Source: Sphingomonadaceae bacterium (GTDB lineage: Bacteria; Pseudomonadota; Alphaproteobacteria; Sphingomonadales; Sphingomonadaceae). From it: 64,000 nucleotides of DNA. Both the position numbers and the translations under genes were made by a program. The DNA is taken from assembly GCA_947463325.1 (NCBI GenBank), contig CANHQT010000003.1:62001-126000 (forward strand). The letters are read 5' to 3'. Numbering within the stretch: position 1 is the first letter of the stretch; each line of letters begins with the position of its first letter. Below the pieces are notes generated by a model. That model was not told where the DNA came from, searched no databases, and saw nothing but the letters and a program-made list of their open reading frames with translations. Below, one piece after another: positions 36,931-45,092 of this stretch.

Positions 36931-36943
36931 ACCCCACATGCGG

Positions 36944-36971
36944 TTGACGCGCTGATGCTCCCCGTTATGGC
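36944..36971 (+). promoter_or_regulatory. Promoter-like TTGACG-N16-TATGGC before fumarase
   Basis: TTGACG (36944-36949) and TATGGC (36966-36971) are 16 bp apart, giving a leader of about 29 nt with a GGGGAC site before the fumarase ATG. Best sigma-70-like match among the 76 bp upstream. Confidence 0.45.
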
Positions 36972-37006
36972 CGTGCGCCTGTTGCATAGCCATTTCGGGG
37001 ACACCC

Positions 37007-38527
37007 ATGACCGTCACGATCCGCGAGGATGATCTGATCGCGAGCGTTGCCGATGCGCTCCAGTACATCAGCTATTTCCACCCGATGGACTATATTCGCG
37101 CGCTCGGCGCGGCCTACGAGAAGGAACAGGGGCCGGCGGCGAAGGATGCGATCGCGCAGATCCTGACCAACAGCCGCATGTGTGCCGAAGGGCACCGGCC
37201 GATCTGCCAGGATACCGGCATCGTCACCGTCTTCGTTCAATGGGGCCAGGATTGCCGCCTCGATTCGAACCGATCGCTCCAGCAGGTGATCGATGAAGGC
37301 GTAAGGCGCGCCTACCTCCACCCCGAGAACAAGCTGCGCGCGTCGATCCTCGCCGACCCGGCATTTGGCCGCGTCAACACACGCGACAACACGCCGTCGG
37401 TCCTCCATGTGGAAATGGTGCCGGGCGCCAAAGTGCATATCGATGTCGCGGCCAAGGGCGGTGGCTCCGAGAACAAGTCCAAGTTCAAGATGATGAACCC
37501 CAGCGACTCCATCGTCGACTGGGTGCTGGAAATGGTGCCACAGATGGGCGCAGGCTGGTGCCCGCCGGGGATGTTGGGCATCGGCATCGGGGGCACTGCG
37601 GAAAAGGCGATGCTGCTCGCCAAACAGAGCCTGATGGGCAGCATCGACATGGCCGAGCTCAAGGCACGCGGGCCGCAGAATGACATCGAGGCGCTGCGCA
37701 TCGAAATCTACGACAAGGTCAACGCGCTGGGCATCGGGGCGCAGGGACTGGGCGGGTTGTCCACCATCCTCGACGTCAAGATCCTCGACTGGCCGACCCA
37801 TGCGGCATCGAAGCCGGTGGCGATGATCCCCAATTGCGCGGCGACACGCCACGCGCACCTCACGCTCGACGGCAGCGGGCCGGTGTTCCTTGAGGCGCCA
37901 AAACTCGATGAATGGCCCAAGGTCGAATGGGCACCGGACAGCGCGGCGAAGCGCGTCGATCTCGATACGCTGACGCCGGAAATTGTCGCAGGCTGGAAGG
38001 CCGGCGACCGGCTGTTGCTCAATGGCAAGATGCTCACCGGGCGCGACGCCGCACACAAGCGCATCGCCGACATGCTGGCAAAGGGAGAGGATCTCCCCGT
38101 CAGCTTCAAGGGTCGCATGATCTATTATGTCGGGCCGGTCGATCCGGTGGGCGAAGAGATTGTCGGCCCCGCCGGCCCGACGACCGCGACGCGCATGGAC
38201 AAGTTCATGGACATGATGCTGGAACAAGGCCTGCTCGGCTGCGTCGGCAAGGCAGAACGCGGCCCGGCAGCAACGCAGGCCATCGCCAAGCACAGTAGCG
38301 CCTATCTGATGGCGGTGGGCGGCGCGGCCTATCTCGTCGCCCGCGCGATCAAGGGCAGCAAGGTCGTCGGCTTCGAAGACCTCGGCATGGAAGCGATCTA
38401 CGAATTCGAGGTGAAGGACTTCCCGGTCACCGTCGCAGTCGATTCCACCGGCGAGAATGTCCACACAAGTGCGCCGATGCTGTGGAAAAAGAAGATTGCG
38501 GAGGAAGGGTTGCTCGAAGGGGCGTGA
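37007..38527 (+). CDS. fumA: Fumarate hydratase, class I (iron-sulfur)
   Basis: 506 residues, the usual length. GHRPICQDTGIVTVFV holds the first cluster Cys, followed by GGGSENKSKFKMMNPSDS and WCPPGMLGIGIGGTAEKAM with the second Cys region, and the C-terminal beta domain with KMLTGRDAAHKRIADML and GPAGPTTATRMDKFMDMML (motifs read in part). It hydrates fumarate to malate in the citric acid cycle with a [4Fe-4S] cluster and is oxygen-sensitive. The next gene begins 4 bp after its stop. Confidence 0.95.
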   Translation: MTVTIREDDLIASVADALQYISYFHPMDYIRALGAAYEKEQGPAAKDAIAQILTNSRMCAEGHRPICQDTGIVTVFVQWGQDCRLDSNRSLQQVIDEGVRRAYLHPENKLRASILADPAFGRVNTRDNTPSVLHVEMVPGAKVHIDVAAKGGGSENKSKFKMMNPSDSIVDWVLEMVPQMGAGWCPPGMLGIGIGGTAEKAMLLAKQSLMGSIDMAELKARGPQNDIEALRIEIYDKVNALGIGAQGLGGLSTILDVKILDWPTHAASKPVAMIPNCAATRHAHLTLDGSGPVFLEAPKLDEWPKVEWAPDSAAKRVDLDTLTPEIVAGWKAGDRLLLNGKMLTGRDAAHKRIADMLAKGEDLPVSFKGRMIYYVGPVDPVGEEIVGPAGPTTATRMDKFMDMMLEQGLLGCVGKAERGPAATQAIAKHSSAYLMAVGGAAYLVARAIKGSKVVGFEDLGMEAIYEFEVKDFPVTVAVDSTGENVHTSAPMLWKKKIAEEGLLEGA

Positions 38528-38531
38528 AGCC

Positions 38532-39449
38532 ATGACCGGATTCTGGCGCTCCCGCGCTGGCATCGCCGTGGCCGCCATCGGGGTGGTCGTGGCGCTGGGC
38601 GTTTTCCTGTTCATGCCCTTTTCCGCCGATACCGGAACGGGTGCCAAGCTGTTCTTTTCAGCGGTGCTCGGCGGGTTCGCGGCGTTCGGGGCATGGAGTT
38701 TCGCCGGCATACCGGCGCTGGTCATCGACATCGCCGGCTGGGTGCGGGGCGCCGGCAAGGCGAAGCCCAAGGCCACGCACCACACCGGCCCCATGCCCCA
38801 CTTGCCACCGCGCCGACAGGGCGATGTGCGGCGCATCGTGCGGGTGATGGCGGCGCACGGGCTGTTCGTGCCAGAGGTGCCGGACCCTGCCCTGCTTTAT
38901 GCGCCCGTCGCCGGGTGTGACGAGCCAGTGAAGCCCGACATCCTGCTCGATGCGCTCGGCGAGGTCGATTTCTACCATCCCGGCACCGATGCGAACCGCT
39001 GGATGGGCAATCTGGTGCTCCACGCCAGCCATGGCGAGCAGGACGAGGCGCAGCAGATCGCCGATATCGCCCGGCTGGCAGGCGATGCGCTCGACGTGCG
39101 CGACGTGGCAGTAAGGCACGGCGAGCACCGCATTGCCCCGGTCGAAGTGGCGATGACAGTCAATGGCGAGGCGGTGACGCTCGGCTATATGGCAGAGGCC
39201 AAATATCTCTCCACGCACATCCACCACATCCTCGCCGTCCGGCTGCGCGCAGGCGGCAGCGGCAAGCGGCTTGCGGCGCTGTGGGTGGCCGATCAGGGCG
39301 TGTGGCTGAGCGTGCTCGCCGACGGCGCGGTGGAGGCGCTCAACACCGAACTGAAGCTCGGGCCGCGCGCCAACTGCGCCTGGAGCTGGGTCGACGAGGA
39401 GACGCCGTTCGCGGCAGGCGAGATGATGGCTGCGCAGGGGCTGGCGTGA
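38532..39449 (+). CDS. Inner-membrane protein of unknown function
   Basis: 305 residues. Two N-terminal transmembrane helices (IAVAAIGVVVALGVFLFMPF and LFFSAVLGGFAAFGAWSF) are followed by a cytoplasmic or periplasmic domain of about 230 residues with alternating strands (NRWMGNLVLHASHGEQDEA, VEVAMTVNGEAVTLGYMAEA). No family recognised. The ATG is 4 bp past the fumarase stop, so it is probably co-transcribed with fumA, but no functional link is apparent. Confidence 0.65.
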   Translation: MTGFWRSRAGIAVAAIGVVVALGVFLFMPFSADTGTGAKLFFSAVLGGFAAFGAWSFAGIPALVIDIAGWVRGAGKAKPKATHHTGPMPHLPPRRQGDVRRIVRVMAAHGLFVPEVPDPALLYAPVAGCDEPVKPDILLDALGEVDFYHPGTDANRWMGNLVLHASHGEQDEAQQIADIARLAGDALDVRDVAVRHGEHRIAPVEVAMTVNGEAVTLGYMAEAKYLSTHIHHILAVRLRAGGSGKRLAALWVADQGVWLSVLADGAVEALNTELKLGPRANCAWSWVDEETPFAAGEMMAAQGLA

Positions 39450-39486
39450 CTCGACGTATGCCGCGCTGCGCGGCATAGCCGCTCCC

Positions 39487-39768
39487 ATGGTCATCACCAT
39501 CATCGCCATCCTGATTGCCGGTGCGGGCAATTTTGCCATGCATCGCTGGATGCTGGAGAGCGGGCATCCGCTGGTTGAGGTGGCGACGGGGCCGATGCGG
39601 CGGATGCTCGGGCGGCATTCGACCTATGTGCTGGAATTCGCGCTGTTGATGGGCGCGCTATGGCTTGCCGAGCATTACTGGTTCCCCGCGCTGATGCTCT
39701 ATGGGGTCTATACCGTGCTCAATGCCGCAACCATCGGCTGGCTGAAGGGCCACGACTGGCGGGAATAG
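39487..39768 (+). CDS. Small membrane protein of unknown function
   Basis: 93 residues with an N-terminal helix (VITIIAILIAGAGNFAMHRW), a charged middle (GPMRRMLGRHSTYVLEF) and two further hydrophobic stretches. It lies 37 bp after the preceding membrane protein in the same direction and is convergent with the serine hydrolase. Codon use is like the neighbours and the frame is intact, so I think it is real. Confidence 0.6.
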   Translation: MVITIIAILIAGAGNFAMHRWMLESGHPLVEVATGPMRRMLGRHSTYVLEFALLMGALWLAEHYWFPALMLYGVYTVLNAATIGWLKGHDWRE

Positions 39769-39783
39769 CCGTTCCGGCCGGCG

Positions 39784-41007
39784 CTATCGCGACGGCGGAG
39801 CGGCAAGACCGGCTTCGGCGAGCAGGCGTTCCTCGGCTAGGGTAAAGTCCGAACGCTGGCCGCGCGGCGCGCCAAATTCCGGAGATTCGGTGAGGAACCA
39901 GGCAACACCGGTGCCGCGTTCCATATCCACGAACAGGCCAGATCGCAGCGAATAGGCGTCGCCCGAATGGCCGATGCGCGGGCGGCCATCGCCAAAGGGA
40001 TCATCGCGGCATCCTTCGCGCCGCGTGGCGAGCTGGTGCACGGCCAAGCCATAGCGGCAGAAGAATCCGCCCTCTCCCCCTTCACCCACAGTTACCGCGA
40101 CAGGCGCGACGGCTTGCATCGCGGTGAGGCGTCGGAAGCTGCGGGGGGTTATAAAGCGTTCGCCTTCGCGCAACAGCAACTGGCCAATACGGGCAAGGCC
40201 GCGCGCGGAAATGCGCATGCCGCCCTGCGGGCTGAAGGATGCACCCTGGCGGGTCAGGCGGTAGGTGGAAAGATCACAGCTGCCGTCCCGCGCACGCACC
40301 ACCGGGCAGGCTGGGCGCACCCCGCGCAGATCATCGAGTGCGACTTCGCCCGACGGGCGGTAGAGGGTGACGGCACGGGGGATGGCGCTGTCCGGACAGG
40401 TCGGCCAATTGAAACATCCCTCTATCCGCAAGGGCTGGAACACCAGCCGCTGCATCAGCCGGTCAAACCGTTCTCCGGTCGCGCCTTCCATCGCGGCAGC
40501 GACAATCGGAGAATTGATGTTGGCATAGGCAAAGGTGCTGCCGGGCCTGCGGCTCCGGTCCCACAGCGCGGGTTCGCGCACGACCTGTTCCAGATCCGCG
40601 TCGAGCGGGAGCACATAGTCGAGCCCGTCAACCATGCCGGCGCGGTGGCCGAGCAACATCGCAAGGGTAATCGGTCGGTCAGGATAGGCGGGATGGCGCA
40701 GCCGCCAGCCGAGATAGCGTGACACATCGGCATCGAGGTCAATCCGCCGCTGATCGACCAGACGCATCACGCCGAGCGCCACGACGAGCTTGGAGATGGA
40801 GGCAACGCGCACCGGATCATCGGCGGTGAGCGGGCGGCCGGTGGTGCGGTTGGAAACACCGCGCAACACCCGCGTCTGTTCCGCGCCGGTCACATCAAAG
40901 CTGATGAGCACGGCGGCGGGCGGCGGTGCCGGTGGATCGGCGGGAGGAGTTTCGGGTGCGGGTGCGCTCTGGGCGAGGGCGAAAGCGGCGAGAAGAGAAG
41001 GAAGCAT
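39784..41007 (-). CDS. Serine hydrolase, beta-lactamase/class C-like fold
   Basis: 407 residues. A signal peptide (LPSLLAAFALAQSAPA) and a Pro-rich linker precede a penicillin-binding-like domain: VASISKLVVALGVMRL has the SxxK motif with Ser at about residue 70, and STFAYANINSP holds the YxN motif. The third motif (KTG/HxG) may be RIGHSGDAYS, which reads HSG. Such proteins include esterases, D-aminopeptidases and class C beta-lactamase relatives; a true beta-lactamase role is not shown. Periplasmic by signal peptide. Confidence 0.82.
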   Translation of the reverse strand: MLPSLLAAFALAQSAPAPETPPADPPAPPPAAVLISFDVTGAEQTRVLRGVSNRTTGRPLTADDPVRVASISKLVVALGVMRLVDQRRIDLDADVSRYLGWRLRHPAYPDRPITLAMLLGHRAGMVDGLDYVLPLDADLEQVVREPALWDRSRRPGSTFAYANINSPIVAAAMEGATGERFDRLMQRLVFQPLRIEGCFNWPTCPDSAIPRAVTLYRPSGEVALDDLRGVRPACPVVRARDGSCDLSTYRLTRQGASFSPQGGMRISARGLARIGQLLLREGERFITPRSFRRLTAMQAVAPVAVTVGEGGEGGFFCRYGLAVHQLATRREGCRDDPFGDGRPRIGHSGDAYSLRSGLFVDMERGTGVAWFLTESPEFGAPRGQRSDFTLAEERLLAEAGLAAPPSR

Positions 41008-41117
41008 TGCCCCATCCTAAGCGGGATAACGGGAAAAGAAAGAGACACAGAAGGCCGCTTTTCTGATGGTTTCGTGCAGATCGCAGGCCAAAATGTCGGC
41101 TGAAGACATCATGCCCC

Positions 41118-41146
41118 TTGAAATGGGACTGATTCGGTCATATAAA
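41118..41146 (+). promoter_or_regulatory. Near-consensus promoter TTGAAA-N17-TATAAA
   Basis: TTGAAA (41118-41123) and TATAAA (41141-41146) are separated by 17 bp, the best sigma-70 match I saw in the window. CTTGAA with CATATA could also be read by an RpoH-type factor. It stands 205 bp before the nearest rightward start codon, inside a 343-bp gap (41008-41350) without a convincing gene. Confidence 0.6.
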
Positions 41147-41152
41147 AATCGA

Positions 41153-41257
41153 GCGAGCCGGGCCCCTCTGGCGCGCATGGCCGCATCCCCCCCCTCCACA
41201 GGCCATGCGTGTGATGTCGGATCGTATCGGGTGACACCGGTACCTGCGGGTCTTTTT
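41153..41257 (+). ncRNA. Candidate small RNA or long 5' leader with C-rich loop
   Basis: Starting at the position predicted from the promoter at 41118-41146, the RNA would contain a 9-bp perfect stem (41174-41182 with 41201-41209, extendable with G-U pairs) whose 17-nt loop is eight C followed by TCC, complementary to Shine-Dalgarno-like sequences. A second stem lies at about 41225-41243, and a weak GAC-A-CC/GGGTC hairpin is followed by TTTTT at 41253-41257. This resembles the anti-Shine-Dalgarno loop sRNAs of alphaproteobacteria (cuckoo/CcsR type). It may instead be the leader of the YdcH-family gene. The rest of the 343-bp gap shows nothing else. Confidence 0.4.
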
Positions 41258-41350
41258 CGTCTTTCAGGCGTCTCCGCAGACCAGATCGGCAAGATGGCCC
41301 ACAGGGCCGGTGCACCCGATAACCTTCATTGGTTAGGCAAGAGGTGCATG

Positions 41351-41545
41351 ATGAACCCCCGAGTTTTCCGCATGATTGAAACCCATGCCCGCATCGACGA
41401 TGCGCTGCGCCGCGAACAGACTCGCCCCGCCGCCGACTGGCAGCGCGTGCGCGAGCTGAAGAAGCTGAAGCTGCGCATCAAGGATCTGATCGGACGGCTT
41501 GTGTCACGCAAGATGCCCAAGGTCGCGCGCATGGCACGCGGCTGA
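41351..41545 (+). CDS. YdcH-family DUF465 small protein
   Basis: 64 residues (65 if the adjacent ATG at 41348 is used). IETHARIDDALRREQTRPAADWQRVRELKKLKLRIKDLI, read in parts, is the helical-hairpin pattern of DUF465/YdcH proteins, which are highly charged and often found near stress genes. AAGAGG precedes the start. The frame stays open upstream for 95 codons without such similarity, so I reject a longer start. A strong terminator follows the stop. Confidence 0.82.
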   Translation: MNPRVFRMIETHARIDDALRREQTRPAADWQRVRELKKLKLRIKDLIGRLVSRKMPKVARMARG

Positions 41546-41567
41546 ACGCCCGTATTTGCCCAATGAA

Positions 41568-41604
41568 CGCGGGGCGGCACAATCCGCCCCGCGCGATTGT
41601 TTTT
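41568..41604 (+). terminator. Intrinsic terminator after the YdcH-family gene
   Basis: A 10-bp perfect GC stem (41568-41577 with 41584-41593) with loop CACAAT is followed shortly by ATTGTTTTTA. It separates the YdcH gene from the terC gene, which starts 18 bp later. Confidence 0.88.
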
Positions 41605-41621
41605 AAGGACCGGCTGCTACC

Positions 41622-42665
41622 GTGGACTTCCTCTTCATCGAATGGCTGACCAAGCCGGTATGGCTGTGGCTTTCCTTCATCGGCGTCGTCGTGGTGCTGC
41701 TGGCGTTCGATCTGGGCGTGCTGCATCGCAAGACCCGGGAGATTGAGGTCAGGGAATCGCTGATCCTGTCCGCCGTCTACATCGGCCTTGGTGTCGCCTA
41801 TTCCGGCTTTGTCTGGTGGGCGTTTGAGGATGCGCGCGCCGGCGCAGCGCCCGAGGCCGCTGCGACCCTGCTCAGCGGGGTTGAGGCGGCCAAACTCTAT
41901 CTGACCGGCTTCGTGATCGAAAAATCGCTGGCGATGGACAATGTCTTCGTCATCGCGATGATTTTCACCTACTTCGCCGTACCGCGTATCTACCAGCACC
42001 GCGTGCTGTTTTGGGGTATATTGGGCGTCATCGTGCTGCGCGCGATCATGATCGGCCTGGGCGCGACGCTGGTGAGCCAGTTTGGCTGGGTCCTCTACAT
42101 CTTCGCCATTTTCCTGATCCTGACCGGCGTGAAGATGTGGCTGACCGCCGACAAACAATATGACGTGGCGACCAGCCCCGTGCTGAAGTTTATCCGCCGC
42201 CGCTTCAACGTGACCGACGAGCTGCATGGCGAGAAATTCTGGGTCAAGCAGCCCGACCCGAAAACCGGCAAACTCGCCTGGTTCATGACACCGCTGTTCC
42301 TTGCCCTCATCATGGTCGAGATCGTCGATCTGGTGTTCGCGGTGGACAGCGTGCCGGCGATCTTCGCGATCACTACCGATCCGTTCATCGTCTACACATC
42401 GAACATCTTCGCAATCCTCGGCCTGCGCGCGCTCTATTTCGCTCTCGCCGCCCTGGTGCACCGCTTCCACTATCTGAAATATGCGCTGGCGGTGCTGTTG
42501 GTGTTCATCGGCTCCAAGATCTTCCTTGCCGACCTGCTCGGCTTCGAAGGGGGCAAATTCCCGACCAACTGGTCGCTGGGCATCACATTTGCTATCCTTG
42601 CCGCCGGTATCGGCTGGTCGCTTTGGAAAACGCGTGCCACCGCCGAAACGCCGCGCTCGACATGA
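41622..42665 (+). CDS. TerC-family integral membrane protein
   Basis: 347 residues beginning at GTG; the start aligns residue for residue with the paralogue at 43500 (MDFLFIEWL against MEFLFSDWL). Seven to nine helices, with family motifs SLAMDNVFVIAMIFTYFAVP and FAVDSVPAIFAITTDPFIVY carrying the conserved Asp residues. The TerC/Alx group exports or handles Mn2+ or other metals at the membrane and is linked to tellurite resistance and metalation of secreted proteins. The nearest AAGGA site is 12 nt before the GTG. First gene of a terC-usp-terC cluster. Confidence 0.93.
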   Translation: MDFLFIEWLTKPVWLWLSFIGVVVVLLAFDLGVLHRKTREIEVRESLILSAVYIGLGVAYSGFVWWAFEDARAGAAPEAAATLLSGVEAAKLYLTGFVIEKSLAMDNVFVIAMIFTYFAVPRIYQHRVLFWGILGVIVLRAIMIGLGATLVSQFGWVLYIFAIFLILTGVKMWLTADKQYDVATSPVLKFIRRRFNVTDELHGEKFWVKQPDPKTGKLAWFMTPLFLALIMVEIVDLVFAVDSVPAIFAITTDPFIVYTSNIFAILGLRALYFALAALVHRFHYLKYALAVLLVFIGSKIFLADLLGFEGGKFPTNWSLGITFAILAAGIGWSLWKTRATAETPRST

Positions 42666-42687
42666 GTGTAATCGGAGGGGAAGGCAA

Positions 42688-43467
42688 ATGAGCATTCGTT
42701 CGATCCTGCTGTTCGCACCTGCCGAAAGCGCCGATCCGGCGCGTGGGCCCGCAGCCTATGCGATCGCATTGGCGAAAGCGGAGGGCGCGAAGCTCTCGAT
42801 CTTCACGGTCGCGCTCGACGTGACCACGCCGGGACGCACCACTGACGCCGGCACCGTTGCCGCCGCGCTGTCTGCCGCAGCCGCAGCAGCCGGCGTTGAG
42901 CACCGTCTGGTCACGGAGCATTCGCACAGCATCGGCGTCCACGAAGCGGTTGCCGCCGAGGCACGGTTGCATGACCTGCTGATCACAGGGTGCAGCGGCG
43001 AAGGCCTGCTGAGCGAACGCATTGTGGCCGAACATTTGCTGTTCGAAACCGGCCGGCCGCTGATCGTCGTTCCGGCAAGCCATGCAGGCGGCAGCACCGT
43101 CGGCAAGCTGGTCGCAGCCTGGGATCACAGCCGCGCCGCCGCGCGCGCACTGGGCGATGCCATGCTGCTATTCGGCAATGCCTCGGTGCAGCTGGTGGCG
43201 GTCGAAGGTGAAAAGGCCTTGGCCTCTCCGCTTTCAGCGGGCGACGAACAGGCCGCCCTTGCCGCGCGCGGACTGGGCGCGATTACCGTCCGCCAGCTCA
43301 ATGGCCGCCCGATCGCCGCCGCCCTTCAGGGGGAGGCCGCCGCACTCGGTGCAGACCTGCTGGTGATGGGCGGATTTGGCCATTCGCGTATGCGCAGCTA
43401 TGTGCTTGGCAGCGCGACCACCGGGCTGTTTACCGAACTCACCCTTCCTACCCTTCTGTCTCACTGA
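42688..43467 (+). CDS. Universal stress protein, tandem Usp domains
   Basis: 259 residues with two Usp-like halves. The first (SIRSILLFAPAESADPA) lacks an obvious ATP loop; the second ends with ADLLVMGGFGHSRMRSYVLGSAT, the G-2x-G-9x-G(S/T)-type nucleotide loop of ATP-binding Usp proteins. A GGAGGGGAAG ribosome site precedes the ATG. The gene lies between two terC paralogues with gaps of 22 and 32 bp, so the three are likely one operon, suggesting a soluble regulator or sensor for the membrane proteins. That link is inference. Confidence 0.88.
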   Translation: MSIRSILLFAPAESADPARGPAAYAIALAKAEGAKLSIFTVALDVTTPGRTTDAGTVAAALSAAAAAAGVEHRLVTEHSHSIGVHEAVAAEARLHDLLITGCSGEGLLSERIVAEHLLFETGRPLIVVPASHAGGSTVGKLVAAWDHSRAAARALGDAMLLFGNASVQLVAVEGEKALASPLSAGDEQAALAARGLGAITVRQLNGRPIAAALQGEAAALGADLLVMGGFGHSRMRSYVLGSATTGLFTELTLPTLLSH

Positions 43468-43499
43468 CAGACAAAATACACTGACGACTGGATAGCATC

Positions 43500-44483
43500 A
43501 TGGAATTCCTTTTTTCGGATTGGCTTGGCACTCCCATCTGGTTCTGGCTGGCCTTTCTTGGCATCGTCATCGCGCTGACCGCGTTCGACCTTGGCATCCT
43601 CCACAAGGAGGATCGCGAAATGGGCATTGCGGAATCGCTGAAGCTTTCGGCCTTCTACATCGGCTTTGCGCTGCTATTCGGTCTGTGGGTCTGGTTCCAG
43701 AAGGGGGCCGACCTGGGCATGAAATATTACACCGGCTTCTTCATCGAAAAGGCGCTGTCGATCGACAATGTCTTCGTGATCAGCCTGATTTTCACCTACT
43801 TCGCGATTCCGCGGAAGTACCAGTATCGCGCGCTCCTGTGGGGCATCATCGCGGTGATCGTGCTGCGCGGCATCATGATCGGCGTCGGCGCAGCGATCGT
43901 GCAGCAATATTATTGGGTGCTGTGGGTGTTTGCCGCCTTCCTCGTCTTTACCGGGATCAAAATGCTGTTCGCCGGTGATCAGGAAATGGACATCGCGAAC
44001 AATCCCGTCGTCAAGTTCATGAACAAGCATTTCCGAGTGACCAAGGAATTGCATGGTCAGAAGTTCCTGGTGAAGGTGCCGGACGAAAAGACCGGCAAGC
44101 TGGTAACGGCGATGACCCCGCTGCTGCTCGCGCTGATCGTGATCAACCTCGCCGACCTCGTCTTCGCGGTCGATAGCGTGCCGGCGATCTTTGCGATCAC
44201 CACCGACACCTTCATTGTCTACACCTCGAACATCATGGCGATCCTCGGCCTGCGCGCGCTCTATTTCGCGCTCGCGGCGATGGTGCACCGCTTCCACTAT
44301 CTCAAATATGCGCTGGCCATGGTGCTGGTGTTCATCGGCTCGAAGATCTTCGTCTCCGACTTCCTGATGGGAGGAGAGAAGTTCCCGCCGGTGCTCAGCC
44401 TCGTCGTGACCTTCGCCCTGATCCTCGGCGGCATTTTCTGGTCGCTTTGGAAAACGCGCGGTGAAACGGCTCCGGCCGAATGA
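43500..44483 (+). CDS. TerC-family integral membrane protein (paralogue)
   Basis: 327 residues. It matches the paralogue at 41622 over its length, with KALSIDNVFVISLIFTYFAIP, FAVDSVPAIFAITTDTFIVYTSN and YFALAAMVHRFHYLKYAL. The main difference is a shorter first periplasmic loop: the Ala-rich insert at residues about 65-85 of the other copy is missing. The Asp-Asn and Asp-Ser motifs are intact in both, so both should be active. Third gene of the terC-usp-terC cluster; the following secreted protein starts 36 bp later. Confidence 0.93.
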   Translation: MEFLFSDWLGTPIWFWLAFLGIVIALTAFDLGILHKEDREMGIAESLKLSAFYIGFALLFGLWVWFQKGADLGMKYYTGFFIEKALSIDNVFVISLIFTYFAIPRKYQYRALLWGIIAVIVLRGIMIGVGAAIVQQYYWVLWVFAAFLVFTGIKMLFAGDQEMDIANNPVVKFMNKHFRVTKELHGQKFLVKVPDEKTGKLVTAMTPLLLALIVINLADLVFAVDSVPAIFAITTDTFIVYTSNIMAILGLRALYFALAAMVHRFHYLKYALAMVLVFIGSKIFVSDFLMGGEKFPPVLSLVVTFALILGGIFWSLWKTRGETAPAE

Positions 44484-44519
44484 GTACAACCCTGAAGGAA
44501 GACAAAAGGACCATCGATA

Positions 44520-45011
44520 ATGAGCACAAAATTCTACACGACCCTGACCGTGGCAACCGCTGCGGCGCTGGCGATGGCGGGCACTTCTGCGAGTGCCCAC
44601 CATAGCCGCACCCAGCAGCAGTGCGTGGCGGTAACCGAAGCGCAAGTGAACGCTCAGTTCCAGCGCTTCAACGATGGTTTCCAGACGCGTAATCCGGACG
44701 TGATGGTCCCGCTGTTCAGCCGCAACGCCGTTCTGCTGCCAACCGTTTCGGGCCAGATGCGCACGGACGCAGCCGGCATCCGTGCCTATTTCGTCGATTT
44801 CCTGCCGAACGCTCCGTTCGGCACGATCACGGAATCGGAAACCACCATCGGCTGCAACATGGCGACCCGCGTCGGCAACTGGACCGTGCGCCTGACCAAC
44901 CCGACCACCGGCGTTTCGACCGACGTCCCGGCGCGTTTCAGCTTCGTCTACACCTATGAAGACGGCGACTGGAAGATCCTGCACCTGCATTCATCGGCTC
45001 GTCCGAACTAA
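44520..45011 (+). CDS. Secreted SnoaL/SgcJ-like NTF2-fold protein
   Basis: 163 residues. A signal peptide (ATAAALAMAGTSASAHH) is followed by a domain of the SgcJ/EcaC group: EAQVNAQFQRFNDGFQTRNP, MVPLFSRNAVLLPTVSG, IRAYFVDFLPN and FSFVYTYEDGDWKILHLHSS. NTF2-like proteins of this kind bind small ligands or act as simple isomerases. Two Cys (QQCVAV and IGCNMA) may pair. AAGGAAG lies upstream of the ATG. It closes the terC-usp-terC run and is followed by a strong terminator, so it may belong to that operon. Confidence 0.82.
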   Translation: MSTKFYTTLTVATAAALAMAGTSASAHHSRTQQQCVAVTEAQVNAQFQRFNDGFQTRNPDVMVPLFSRNAVLLPTVSGQMRTDAAGIRAYFVDFLPNAPFGTITESETTIGCNMATRVGNWTVRLTNPTTGVSTDVPARFSFVYTYEDGDWKILHLHSSARPN

Positions 45012-45032
45012 TCCCTCAAAGGGTCGCAACAG

Positions 45033-45066
45033 AAAGGGCGCCGGGAACAAACCCGGCGCCCTTTTT
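45033..45066 (+). terminator. Intrinsic terminator after the SnoaL-like gene
   Basis: A 13-bp perfect stem (45033-45045 with 45052-45064) around AACAAA ends in a T-run (45062-45066). It ends the terC-usp-terC-snoaL run and, having As on the left, may also act on the leftward VOC transcript. Confidence 0.9.
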
Positions 45067-45092
45067 AATGTCCCGAATAGCCCGGTAAGCGG

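Noticed and set aside
39784-41007. Calling the serine hydrolase a beta-lactamase
   Set aside because: It has SxxK and YxN, but these motifs are shared by esterases and peptidases; no evidence of class C specificity beyond the fold.
41066-41350. An N-terminal extension of the YdcH-family gene by about 95 codons
   Set aside because: The extended part has no similarity to DUF465, crosses the promoter-like and hairpin sequences, and the good AAGAGG site belongs to the inner ATG.
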